In this document: positions 9,493 through 18,222 of the stretch, in pieces
Position numbering within the stretch: position 1 is the first letter of the stretch
Layout: each line of letters starts with the position of its first letter
Assembly (NCBI GenBank): GCA_002398875.1
Contig: DHCC01000026.1
Span: forward strand, 79,553 to 139,004
Direction: 5' to 3'
DNA: 59,452 bases
Origin: Bacteroidales bacterium UBA4912
GTDB lineage: Bacteria; Bacteroidota; Bacteroidia; Bacteroidales; Dysgonomonadaceae
Program-made: the position numbers and the translations under genes
The notes under the pieces: model-generated
What the model was told of the DNA's origin: nothing
Database searches by the model: none
What the model saw: the letters and a program-made list of their open reading frames with translations, nothing else

Positions 9493-10723
9493 CATTTTAA
9501 TTAGAGATGCAACACAAATAGTTACCTGTAGCGGATTTGAAGGAAAGCGCGGCAAAGACATGTCTGATCTTAACGTAATTGAAAATGGAACAGTAATTGT
9601 CACAGATGGCGTAATTTCTCATATTTTAAAGCAAGGTGAAAAAGCTAATATAAATTTGTCAGATTATACTGTAATTGATGCTGCAGGAAAAGCACTTTTG
9701 CCGGGTTTTGTTGACCCACATACACATTTTGTTTTCGGAGGATATCGTGAAGAGGAGTTCTCATGGAGAATGAGAGGTGAAAATTACATGGAAATCATGA
9801 ATCGTGGCGGAGGGATAGTAAATACTACTAACTCGACACGTGAATCTACTGAAGATGAGTTGATTGAGGCAGGTAAAATGCGACTTGACGCAATGTTGCG
9901 TTTAGGAATTACCACTGTAGAAGGAAAAAGTGGCTATGGGCTCGACAGGGAAACTGAACTTAAGCAGCTGCGAGTAATGCAATATCTTAATAAAGTACAT
10001 CCGATTGATATTGTACCTACATTTATGGGTGCTCACGCGATTCCGAAAGAATGGAAAGGTAGGGGAGATGAGTTTATTGATTTCAATATCAATGAGATGT
10101 TTCCAATTGTTGCAGAAAAACAACTGGCAGAATGTGTTGATATCTTTTGTGAGAAGGATGTGTTTAATATTAAACAGTCACGAAGATACCTTAAAGCTGC
10201 AAGTAAATATGGTTTTAAGTTGAAAATACATGCTGATGAAATTACACGGCTTGGAGGAGCTGAATTAGCAGCAGAACTAAACTGTCTTTCAGCTGATCAT
10301 CTTTTACAGGTTTCTGACAAAGGAATACATGATATGTCAAATTCAGATGTAGTTGCAACACTTTTACCTTTGACTGCTTTTTCTCTGAAAGAAAAGTATG
10401 CCCGTGCGCGCGATATGATTGATGCAGGATGTATAGTGGCGTTGGCAACAGATCTCAATCCAGGCAGTTCATTTTCATCATCAGTACCTTTACTATTTGC
10501 ACTTGCTTGTATATATATGAATTTATCACCGGAAGAAGCTTTAACAGCATTTACCATAAACAGTGCAGCCGCAGTTGGACGTGCAGATATTATTGGTAGT
10601 ATAGATGTTGGTAAACAAGCCGATATGATATTACTCCAATATCCTTCTTATAAATTTCTTCCATACAATGTTGGGATGAATATAGTTCAAAATGTAATTA
10701 AAAAAGGAGAGCTTGTAATATGA
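9485..10723 (+). CDS. hutI: Imidazolonepropionase
   Basis: 412 residues, amidohydrolase superfamily. It hydrolyses 4-imidazolone-5-propionate to N-formimino-L-glutamate, the third step of the pathway. The metal ligands are His79 and His81 in GFVDPHTHFVFGG; further motifs are IHADE, SADHLL and the late ATDLNPGSS, which carries the metal-binding Asp. Length is normal for HutI. The start overlaps pnuC by eight bases and the end overlaps the cyclodeaminase gene by four (ATGA), a sign of tight translational coupling. Confidence 0.95.
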   Translation: MNNILIRDATQIVTCSGFEGKRGKDMSDLNVIENGTVIVTDGVISHILKQGEKANINLSDYTVIDAAGKALLPGFVDPHTHFVFGGYREEEFSWRMRGENYMEIMNRGGGIVNTTNSTRESTEDELIEAGKMRLDAMLRLGITTVEGKSGYGLDRETELKQLRVMQYLNKVHPIDIVPTFMGAHAIPKEWKGRGDEFIDFNINEMFPIVAEKQLAECVDIFCEKDVFNIKQSRRYLKAASKYGFKLKIHADEITRLGGAELAAELNCLSADHLLQVSDKGIHDMSNSDVVATLLPLTAFSLKEKYARARDMIDAGCIVALATDLNPGSSFSSSVPLLFALACIYMNLSPEEALTAFTINSAAAVGRADIIGSIDVGKQADMILLQYPSYKFLPYNVGMNIVQNVIKKGELVI

Positions 10724-11304
10724 AACTACAGGATTTGACATTAAAGGAATTTCTCGAGAAGACTGCATCAAATGAAGCAATACCTGGTGGAGGTTGTTCT
10801 GCTGCACTTCTTGCAGCTATTTCCACTGCTCTTACAGAGATGGTTGCTAATCTGACTATTGGCAGGAAAAAATATGCAGATGTAGAAGACAGAATGAAGA
10901 GTATAGCTAAAATTATGTCGGAAAACAGAACTCATTTCATGAACGATATTGACCGTGACGCTGTTGCTTATCGACTTGTTATGGACGCTTACCGTATGCC
11001 AAATACAAGTGAGGAGGAAATCTTGATACGAAAAAAGAAAATTCAGAGTGCTACAAAAATTGCATCTATTATTCCTTTGCAATTAGCTCAACGTGCATAC
11101 AATCTCATTGCCATTATGGATGAGGCAGTTCAGATGGGAAATGTAAACGCTGCTTCAGATGGTATGGTTGGTGTTTTGACTTGCCGGGCAGCAATTAAAG
11201 CAGCACTGCTTAACGTTAGAGTAAATCTTGTTAATATCAATGATAATGATTTTGTTAATTATATGATAGAGAAATGTAACGAGATAGAAAAGAATTCTAT
11301 CTGA
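10720..11304 (+). CDS. Formimidotetrahydrofolate cyclodeaminase (FTCD_C family)
   Basis: 194 residues, an all-helical FTCD C-terminal/FchA-type protein. The N-terminal segment EAIPGGGCSAALLAAISTAL is the family signature. In this operon the likely reaction is 5-formimino-THF to 5,10-methenyl-THF plus ammonia, completing the work of FtcD. The related methenyl-THF cyclohydrolase (FchA) belongs to the same family, and sequence alone does not separate the two; placement between hutI and hutH favours the cyclodeaminase. It overlaps hutI by four bases and is followed by hutH after 14 bases. Confidence 0.87.
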   Translation: MKLQDLTLKEFLEKTASNEAIPGGGCSAALLAAISTALTEMVANLTIGRKKYADVEDRMKSIAKIMSENRTHFMNDIDRDAVAYRLVMDAYRMPNTSEEEILIRKKKIQSATKIASIIPLQLAQRAYNLIAIMDEAVQMGNVNAASDGMVGVLTCRAAIKAALLNVRVNLVNINDNDFVNYMIEKCNEIEKNSI

Positions 11305-11318
11305 CTAATAACATATTT

Positions 11319-12818
11319 ATGAAAAACATCTACTTAATCGGACAAGGGGAACTGACAATTGAAGATCTTGAATGGATTATATCTAATAATATCAAGGTGG
11401 AACTGGCACCTGAAGCCAAAATAAGAATTCAAAAATGTCGCGACTATCTTGATAGGAAGATGGAAAAGGAGCAGATGCCAATTTATGGAATAACAACAGG
11501 TTTTGGCTCTTTGTGTGAACATACTGTTTCTAATGATGATCTTAATACTTTGCAGGAGAATCTTGTAAAATCTCACGCATGTAGTGTAGGAGAAGAAGTT
11601 GCACCTTTAATCGTTAAACTGATGTTTATTCTGAAGGCTCATGCTTTGTCGCTGGGCTATAGTGGTGTGCAGGTGGCAACTGTACAAAGGATGCTTGACC
11701 TGTTTAATAATGATATTCTGCCAATTGTTTATGATAAAGGTTCACTTGGTGCTTCGGGTGACCTTGCACCTCTTGCAAACCTTTTTCTACCACTTATCGG
11801 TGTAGGAGATGTTTTTTATAAAGGAAAAAAACAGGACATTGGACATGTACTTGATGAATTTGGCTGGGAGCCAATCAAATTGCAAAGTAAAGAGGGACTT
11901 GCATTGCTAAACGGTACTCAGTTTATGTCAGCTCACGGTGTTTATGCAATTATGAAGGCACAGCGTTTATCCAAACGGGCAGACTTGATTGCTGCGATGT
12001 CGTTGGATGCTTACGATGGGCATATTGAACCTTTTGAAGAGAAATTGCATCTTATAAGACCACATTTAGGTCAACTCGAAACAAGTCAGAATATTCGCCG
12101 ATTTCTGCAAGGAAGTGAGATCATTTCAAGAGAAAAACAGCATCTTCAGGATCCGTATTCATTTCGATGTGTGCCACAGGTACACGGTGCAACAAAAGAT
12201 GCGATTGATTATGTAAAGTCGGTAGTCCATACTGAAATCAATTCTGTCACTGACAATCCGACAATTTTTCCTGACGATGACAAAATAATCTCAGGAGGTA
12301 ACTTTCACGGACAGCCATTGGCTGTTGCTTATGATTTCCTGGCAATTGCAATAGCGGAACTGGGCAATATTTCTGAAAGACGTGTTGCACAGTTGATTCT
12401 TGGTAAGAGGGGTCTGCCTGAATTTTTAGTAGCAAATCCGGGACTTAATTCAGGATTCATGATTCCTCAGTATGTGTCAGCTTCTGTTGTAAGCCAAAAC
12501 AAGATATACTGTACACCTGCCAGTATTGACTCTATCGTCTCTTCTAATGGCCAGGAAGATCATGTAAGTATGGGGGCTACTTCAGCAATTAAATTGCTTA
12601 AAGTAATGGATAATTTAGACATAATATTAGCAATTGAACTAATGAATGCGGCACAGGCACTGGAGTTTAGACGCCCTTTAAAATCATCCCCTGTCATTGA
12701 AAAAGTAGTTAAAGAGTACCGAAAAGAGGTTCCTTTTATAGATGAAGATATTGTAATGTACAAAGAGATTCGTAAAACTGTATCGTATCTCAACAGGTTA
12801 CATATTTCAGCTTTATAA
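11319..12818 (+). CDS. hutH: Histidine ammonia-lyase
   Basis: 499 residues. It removes ammonia from L-histidine to give trans-urocanate, the entry step of the pathway. The MIO cofactor forms from the Ala-Ser-Gly triad at 145-147 in GSLGASGDLAPLA. Other family motifs are YGITTGFGSL, NGTQFM, the SVTDNPTIFP segment and the NGQEDHVSMG loop. Length matches the family (about 500-510). It is the last gene of the operon: a terminator hairpin follows within 50 bases and the next gene has its own promoter box. Confidence 0.96.
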   Translation: MKNIYLIGQGELTIEDLEWIISNNIKVELAPEAKIRIQKCRDYLDRKMEKEQMPIYGITTGFGSLCEHTVSNDDLNTLQENLVKSHACSVGEEVAPLIVKLMFILKAHALSLGYSGVQVATVQRMLDLFNNDILPIVYDKGSLGASGDLAPLANLFLPLIGVGDVFYKGKKQDIGHVLDEFGWEPIKLQSKEGLALLNGTQFMSAHGVYAIMKAQRLSKRADLIAAMSLDAYDGHIEPFEEKLHLIRPHLGQLETSQNIRRFLQGSEIISREKQHLQDPYSFRCVPQVHGATKDAIDYVKSVVHTEINSVTDNPTIFPDDDKIISGGNFHGQPLAVAYDFLAIAIAELGNISERRVAQLILGKRGLPEFLVANPGLNSGFMIPQYVSASVVSQNKIYCTPASIDSIVSSNGQEDHVSMGATSAIKLLKVMDNLDIILAIELMNAAQALEFRRPLKSSPVIEKVVKEYRKEVPFIDEDIVMYKEIRKTVSYLNRLHISAL

Positions 12819-12865
12819 TTTCTATTTTTATTAAATTCCCTGTAATTGTAAGACATAACTTTAAT

Positions 12866-12893
12866 AAAAAGTCATAAAGAATGACTTTTTAAT
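12866..12893 (+). terminator. Intrinsic terminator of the hut operon
   Basis: A perfect 10-bp stem, AAAAAGTCAT at 12866-12875 against ATGACTTTTT at 12881-12890, closes a five-base loop. The T-run is part of the 3' arm. It sits 48 bases after the hutH stop. Confidence 0.75.
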
Positions 12894-12901
12894 TATCTTT
12901 G
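12894..12901 (+). promoter_or_regulatory. Candidate -7 box for the MFS gene
   Basis: TATCTTTG matches TAnnTTTG and lies 38 bases before the MFS start, directly after the hut terminator. The -33 position would fall inside the terminator hairpin and shows no TTTG. Confidence 0.45.
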
Positions 12902-12939
12902 CTTTTTCGCAAATGAATAATAAGTTAATTATATTTTAA

Positions 12940-14325
12940 ATGGTAGAAACACTTAGAAAATCGCTCAGAGATTCTGCAGCGGCAAGATGGACTGCACTGT
13001 TTATTGTATCGTTTACAATGATGTGCGGTTATTTTTTATCTGACGTACTATCACCTTTGGTGGGTTTGTTGGAAAGTCAGTTAGCCTGGACACGTGCTGA
13101 TTATGGAATCTACACAAGTTCATACGGATGGTTTAATGTATTCCTCTTGATGCTTATTTTCGGGGGTATTATTCTGGATAAACTTGGGATTAGGATTACA
13201 GGTCTGGGAGCAACCGCCTTGATGGTAATTGGTACTGCCATAAAATACTGGGCTATCTCAACTAATACTTTAGATGGAACAATCTTATTCGGACTAAAAG
13301 CACAATTATTCTGGGCTTGTATAGGCTTCGCCGTATTTGCCGTAGGTGTTGAAGTTTCAGGAATTACGGTTTCCAAAATCATAGTAAAATGGTTTAAAGG
13401 AAAAGAAATGGCTACTGCAATGGGTATGCAGGTAGCATTAGCAAGAGTTGGTACTGCATTAGCCTTGGGCTTCTCTGTTCCAATTGCCAGGGCTACCGGT
13501 ATTATTGATGTATCACGACCAGTTCTAGTTGCACTTGTTGCTCTTTGTATCGGTCTGATTTCATTTTTAGTATATGTAGTGATGGATAAGAAACTAGATG
13601 CATCAGAAGCAACCGATTTAGTTGAAGAAACAGATCCTGAAGATGAATTTAAAATATCTGACATTGGAAAAATATTAACTAACAAAGGGTGGTGGTACAT
13701 CGCAATACTGTGTGTGCTCTTTTACTCAGCTGTTTTTCCATTCCTTAAATATGCAACCGATTTGATGGTTAACAAGTTTGGTGTTGATCAAAATATAGCA
13801 GGTTTAATTCCTATGTTACTGCCATTTGGAAATATACTACTAACCCCGCTCTTCGGAGGAATTTACGACAGAATAGGAAAAGGTGCAACAATTATGATAA
13901 TTGGTTCTGTGCTTCTGATTATTGTACATGCTCTGTTCTCTGTACCCGGACTAAACAGCTGGATTATTGCTATGATACTGGTGGTTCTGCTTGGTGTGGC
14001 CTTTTCTCTGGTGCCGTCAGCAATGTGGCCTTCAGTACCCAAGATTGTTCCTGAAAAGCGACTGGGAACTGCTTATTCCCTGATCTTCTGGGTACAGAAT
14101 TGGGGATTGATGGGCGTACCTTTATTAATTGGTTGGGTGCTTGAGAAATATTGTATAACAGGGCAAACCATGAGAGATGGAATGTTGGTAAATACTTATG
14201 ATTATACTCTTCCAATGATGATATTTACTACTTTTGGAGTGCTTGCACTTATTTTTGCGTTCTTATTGAAAGCAGAAGATAAAAAGAAGGGATATGGATT
14301 GGAATCACCAAATATTCAACATTAA
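12940..14325 (+). CDS. MFS transporter, substrate unknown (next to hut operon)
   Basis: 461 residues with about 12 membrane segments and a hydrophilic central loop (about 220-245, rich in Asp/Glu), the normal major facilitator layout. The segment GGIILDKLGIRITG after helix 2 and GGIYDRIGKG in the second half are the MFS loop-2/3 and loop-8/9 motifs. It follows the hut operon on the same strand but is separated by a terminator and its own promoter box. Import of histidine, urocanate or export of a product are all possible; the sequence does not decide. Ends at a strong hairpin. Confidence 0.85.
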   Translation: MVETLRKSLRDSAAARWTALFIVSFTMMCGYFLSDVLSPLVGLLESQLAWTRADYGIYTSSYGWFNVFLLMLIFGGIILDKLGIRITGLGATALMVIGTAIKYWAISTNTLDGTILFGLKAQLFWACIGFAVFAVGVEVSGITVSKIIVKWFKGKEMATAMGMQVALARVGTALALGFSVPIARATGIIDVSRPVLVALVALCIGLISFLVYVVMDKKLDASEATDLVEETDPEDEFKISDIGKILTNKGWWYIAILCVLFYSAVFPFLKYATDLMVNKFGVDQNIAGLIPMLLPFGNILLTPLFGGIYDRIGKGATIMIIGSVLLIIVHALFSVPGLNSWIIAMILVVLLGVAFSLVPSAMWPSVPKIVPEKRLGTAYSLIFWVQNWGLMGVPLLIGWVLEKYCITGQTMRDGMLVNTYDYTLPMMIFTTFGVLALIFAFLLKAEDKKKGYGLESPNIQH

Positions 14326-14367
14326 TAAGATTTAGACCAAAAGGAATCAAATATAAATTATAATTTT

Positions 14368-14404
14368 AAAAGACGATTTGCACTAAACGCAGATCGTCTT
14401 TTTT
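14368..14404 (+). terminator. Intrinsic terminator of the MFS gene
   Basis: A 10-bp stem, AAAAGACGAT at 14368-14377 against ATCGTCTTTT at 14393-14402, encloses a 15-base loop and runs into further T residues. It lies 43 bases after the stop. Confidence 0.8.
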
Positions 14405-14476
14405 ATGCCTTAGGATATACATTGCTATTACTTCATTTTTGTTTGTTACTTATCTGCTACTTACATTTTCCTCTTG

Positions 14477-14540
14477 TAAAAGGACTTTAAAAGGACTTTA
14501 TAAGAGCGAGGTAAGAGCAATATAAGAGCAAAGTATGGGG
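14477..14540 (+). repeat. Intergenic direct repeats with an 11-base period
   Basis: TAAAAGGACTT occurs twice in direct succession at 14477 and 14488. TAAGAGC then occurs three times at 14501, 14512 and 14523, followed by TATGGGG at 14534; each start is exactly 11 bases after the last. The array sits between convergent genes and codes for nothing recognisable. A second 11-base-periodic element lies at 48645-48776. Confidence 0.7.
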
Positions 14541-14586
14541 GATTTATGTGCCTTTTACGGAAATTTATTCGGACAAAAAACAGTTT

Positions 14587-15246
14587 TTATAGCGGAATTA
14601 GCCATGCAGCATAGATATGACTGGCGAGACCAAGAAGGACAAAAATATGAAATATTGAATGTACAAATTCTCTTTTTGCAGTGGCATAAATAATAGCTCC
14701 TGTAATATAGAAAAATCCTCCTGCAATTAGCCAATAAATGACCTCTATGGAGTTTTTTGTATTAGCAACTTCAATAAGAGGCTTAAAGGCAATTAGTACA
14801 ACCAGACCCATAAGCACATAAGAGGCTGTTTTAATATGACTGTTTTTCTTAAGGGGTCTGAAACTTATAGTGATACCGACAATTGCAATCAACCATACCA
14901 GTGAAAAAAGCAACCACCCCCACACTGGTTCAATTTTACGTAAAAGTATCAGTGTGAACGGCGAGTAACTTGCAGCAATCAGAAGATAAATTGAAGCGTG
15001 GTCGAAATGACGTAGTCTTTGTTTTTTGAGAGGTTCCTGAACAAAGTGATAAATTGTGGATGACGCCATACATACTATCATTCCAAGACCAAACATAGAG
15101 TAGGTCAGTAATGCCCATTTGTCTCCTGCAATAACTGCTTTGTTTACCAGGATGCCGGTAGAGATAATGCTCATTAACAGACCAAAACCGTGAGACAGGT
15201 AGTTGGCTCTTTCTTCGCGTATGGTATAAAATTTTTCTTTTGACAT
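14587..15246 (-). CDS. Hemolysin III family (PAQR) membrane protein
   Basis: 219 residues with seven membrane helices. Signature features of the HlyIII/PAQR family are present: ERANYLSHGFG at the N-terminus, SSTIYH in helix 2, FDHASIYLLIAASYSPF in helix 3, and the C-terminal HSIFHIFVLLG. The conserved Ser, His and Asp residues of these motifs form the metal site found in PAQR proteins, which suggests a lipid hydrolase-type activity. The physiological role in bacteria is uncertain and the name does not prove haemolysis. Monocistronic, convergent with the MFS gene. Confidence 0.9.
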   Translation of the reverse strand: MSKEKFYTIREERANYLSHGFGLLMSIISTGILVNKAVIAGDKWALLTYSMFGLGMIVCMASSTIYHFVQEPLKKQRLRHFDHASIYLLIAASYSPFTLILLRKIEPVWGWLLFSLVWLIAIVGITISFRPLKKNSHIKTASYVLMGLVVLIAFKPLIEVANTKNSIEVIYWLIAGGFFYITGAIIYATAKREFVHSIFHIFVLLGLASHIYAAWLIPL

Positions 15247-15566
15247 CTTTTATTAAAAGTAAAGTTACAAATAATAAGCTAATCCTTGATACTCTGTAAA
15301 TATATATAGTTTTTGTATTGACATCTAATATTTCCATTGAATATTTAAACAAATAAAACTGAAAATACGCACATTATCTTGGCAATTATTCCGTAAGAAA
15401 AGTAAGCAAGTACGGAGGTGACAAAAAGTCATACTTTTCAGATTGGCAAAGATTTTGACCTTATCTTGTTGTGAATCTGATATTAATTTCAACTATTCAC
15501 AATGCCTTTTGTTTAATAACTGGCAAATACAATAAATAGAATATGAAACAATAAAAAACACAATAT
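15247..15566. other. Divergent intergenic region upstream of clpB
   Basis: 320 bases between the divergent hemolysin-III-family gene and clpB. No gene was found. A small palindrome, AAAAGT at 15424-15429 with ACTTTT at 15433-15438, lies 129 bases before clpB. No CIRCE element and no clean TAnnTTTG box was recognised, so heat-shock control of clpB cannot be assigned from sequence. Confidence 0.5.
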
Positions 15567-18158
15567 ATGAATTTTAATAATTTTACAATAAAGGCGCAAG
15601 AGGCTGTACAAAAAGCAATTGAGATTGCTCAGGGCAATAATCAGCAGATGATTGAACCGGCTCATATTTTTAAAGGGATAATGGTTGTGGGTGAGAATGT
15701 TACCAGTTTCCTTTTTAATAAACTTGGTGTCAACAGTCAGAATCTCGAGAGGGTGGTGGAAGCTGAAATTCAGTCACTTCCCCGAGTTTCAGGCGGTGAT
15801 CCTATGCTTAGTAGGGAGACAAATGCTGTTTTCCAGAAGGCTGCTGATTTTGCAGGAAAAATGGAGGATCAGTTTGTATCTATTGAGCATTTGTTGCTTG
15901 GTATTCTTGACGAAAAAAACAGCGTTTCAAAGATGATGAAGGATGCCGGGATTTCTCTTAATCAGCTGCAGGCAGCTATTAAGGATCTCCGTAAAGGTGA
16001 GAAGGTTACAAGCCAGACTGCCGAAGAAACATATCAGGCTCTTGGAAAGTACGCTGTTAACTTGATTGATAAGGCTCGCGAGGGTAAACTAGATCCTGTA
16101 ATCGGACGCGATGAAGAGATCAGAAGAGTGTTGCAAATATTGAGCAGACGTACTAAAAATAACCCTATTTTAATTGGTGAACCAGGTACCGGTAAGACCG
16201 CTATTGCAGAAGGGCTTGCCTATCGTATTGTTCGTGGTGATGTGCCTGAAAATCTTAAGAGTAAACAGATTTATTCATTGGATATGGGTGCACTAATAGC
16301 AGGTGCAAAATACAAGGGTGAGTTTGAGGAACGACTTAAATCTGTTGTAAATGAAGTGACTAAGTCTGATGGTGAGATCATACTCTTCATCGATGAAATA
16401 CATACCCTCGTGGGTGCCGGTAAAAGTGAAGGTGCCATGGATGCTGCAAATATCCTGAAGCCGGCATTATCACGAGGTGAACTTCGGGCAATTGGAGCAA
16501 CTACACTTAGTGAATATCAGAAATATTTTGAAAAGGATAAAGCTCTCGAACGTCGTTTTCAAACAGTAATGGTAAATGAACCCTCCGAAACGGATACTAT
16601 ATCAATTTTAAGAGGTTTGAAGGAGCGTTACGAGAACCACCATAAGGTAAGGATTAAAGATGAGGCAATTATTGCTTCAGTTCAACTTTCGAGCAGGTAT
16701 ATAACTGACAGGTTTTTGCCTGATAAGGCTATCGACTTAATGGATGAGGCAGCTGCAAAACTGCGTATGGAAGTTGATTCAGTTCCAGAGGAACTGGATG
16801 AGATAATGAGAAAGGTAAAACAGCTTGAGATTGAACGTGAGGCAATTAAACGTGAGAACGATCAACCTAAGGTTGATTTGCTTACCAGACAAATTGAAGA
16901 ACTCAAGGCAGAGGAAACAGAGTTTTCAGCTAAATGGAAATCAGAGAAAGAGCTGATTAACAAAATACAACAGGCGAAGATTGAAATAGAGGATGCCAAG
17001 TTTGAAGCAGATAAAGCAGAAAGGGAAGGTGACTACGGTAAAGTGGCAGAACTTCGTTATGGAAAGATTAAGGAAAAAGAGAATGATATAGAGTCATTGC
17101 AGACAGAGCTTCACATACGTCAGGGGGGGCGGGCAATGATTAAAGAGGAGGTTGATGCAGAGGATATAGCTGATGTGGTGTCAAGGTGGACAGGTATTCC
17201 GGTTAACAAGATGCTTCAGAGCGAGCGTGAGAAATTGCTTAACCTGGAGGATGAACTGCATAAGCGTGTAATTGGACAGGATGAAGCTATTACTGCTGTT
17301 GCAGATGCTGTCAGACGTAGTCGTGCCGGACTGAGCGACCCCAAACGTCCGATAGGATCCTTTATCTTCTTGGGAACTACTGGAGTAGGTAAAACCGAGC
17401 TTGCCAAGGCACTTGCTGACTATCTGTTTGATGATGAAAATATGATGACTCGTATAGACATGAGTGAGTATCAGGAAAAATTTAGTGCTACTCGTTTGAT
17501 AGGGGCACCTCCTGGATATGTGGGTTATGATGAAGGAGGACAACTAACTGAAGCTATTCGTCGAAAACCGTACTCTGTAGTTCTTTTTGATGAGATTGAG
17601 AAGGCTCATCCGGATGTGTTTAATATACTCCTCCAGGTGCTTGATGATGGTAGGCTAACCGATAATAAAGGCAGGGTGGTCAATTTCAAGAATACGATAA
17701 TCATAATGACTTCAAATATGGGGTCAAGCCTTATCCGAGAGAATTTTGAGAAAATAAATCCTGAAAACAGGGATGAGATTATTGAAAAGACTAAGAACCT
17801 GGTAATGGATATGATGAAAAAAACTATTCGTCCGGAGTTTCTAAATCGTATAGATGAGATAATAATGTTTGCTCCACTTAAGGAGAATGAAATAACTCAA
17901 ATTGTAAGACTACAGCTAGAAAAAGTAAAAGTGGCATTGGCTGAGAGTGGCATTGCGCTGAAATACAGCGATGAGGCTGTAAGAAGTATCTCTGAGTCTG
18001 GATATGATCCTGAATTTGGTGCCAGACCTGTTAAAAGGGTAATCCAGCGTAGTGTATTGAATCAGCTTTCGAAAGAATTGCTATCAGGTAAGGTTGATAA
18101 ATCGAAACCTATAACTATTGATGCAATTGATGATATTATCTACTTTAAAAATCAGTGA
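15567..18158 (+). CDS. clpB: ATP-dependent disaggregase ClpB
   Basis: 863 residues, full length. ClpB is a hexameric AAA+ machine that works with DnaK to pull proteins out of aggregates in the cytosol. The order is the N-domain (about 1-145), AAA-1 with Walker A GEPGTGKT near residue 204 and Walker B ILFIDEIHT, the coiled-coil middle domain (about 405-525, rich in Glu/Lys) that distinguishes ClpB from ClpA/ClpC, then AAA-2 with Walker A GTTGVGKT near residue 603 and Walker B VVLFDEIEKAHPDV. It is single and ends at a strong terminator. Confidence 0.97.
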   Translation: MNFNNFTIKAQEAVQKAIEIAQGNNQQMIEPAHIFKGIMVVGENVTSFLFNKLGVNSQNLERVVEAEIQSLPRVSGGDPMLSRETNAVFQKAADFAGKMEDQFVSIEHLLLGILDEKNSVSKMMKDAGISLNQLQAAIKDLRKGEKVTSQTAEETYQALGKYAVNLIDKAREGKLDPVIGRDEEIRRVLQILSRRTKNNPILIGEPGTGKTAIAEGLAYRIVRGDVPENLKSKQIYSLDMGALIAGAKYKGEFEERLKSVVNEVTKSDGEIILFIDEIHTLVGAGKSEGAMDAANILKPALSRGELRAIGATTLSEYQKYFEKDKALERRFQTVMVNEPSETDTISILRGLKERYENHHKVRIKDEAIIASVQLSSRYITDRFLPDKAIDLMDEAAAKLRMEVDSVPEELDEIMRKVKQLEIEREAIKRENDQPKVDLLTRQIEELKAEETEFSAKWKSEKELINKIQQAKIEIEDAKFEADKAEREGDYGKVAELRYGKIKEKENDIESLQTELHIRQGGRAMIKEEVDAEDIADVVSRWTGIPVNKMLQSEREKLLNLEDELHKRVIGQDEAITAVADAVRRSRAGLSDPKRPIGSFIFLGTTGVGKTELAKALADYLFDDENMMTRIDMSEYQEKFSATRLIGAPPGYVGYDEGGQLTEAIRRKPYSVVLFDEIEKAHPDVFNILLQVLDDGRLTDNKGRVVNFKNTIIIMTSNMGSSLIRENFEKINPENRDEIIEKTKNLVMDMMKKTIRPEFLNRIDEIIMFAPLKENEITQIVRLQLEKVKVALAESGIALKYSDEAVRSISESGYDPEFGARPVKRVIQRSVLNQLSKELLSGKVDKSKPITIDAIDDIIYFKNQ

Positions 18159-18193
18159 TAATATTACTGTAAATTGATCTTTTAATTTTTTAT

Positions 18194-18220
18194 GGCTTCT
18201 GCTTAGAGCAGGGGCCTTTT
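18194..18220 (+). terminator. Intrinsic terminator of clpB
   Basis: A 10-bp stem with two G-T pairs (18194-18203 with 18207-18216) and a three-base loop is followed by TTTT. It lies between the convergent clpB and trkH genes, and the T-run is on the clpB side only. Confidence 0.8.
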
Positions 18221-18222
18221 AT

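Noticed and set aside
13110..13700. 196-codon frame antisense to the MFS gene
   Set aside because: The MFS frame has clear helices and motifs; the antisense frame is rich in Pro/Thr/Ile with no domain.
14477..14540. CRISPR array
   Set aside because: Repeats are only 7-11 bases with no spacers of constant length, and no cas gene is present.
14587..15246. Haemolysin toxin
   Set aside because: The name reflects family history; the sequence is a seven-helix PAQR protein with no evidence of toxin function.
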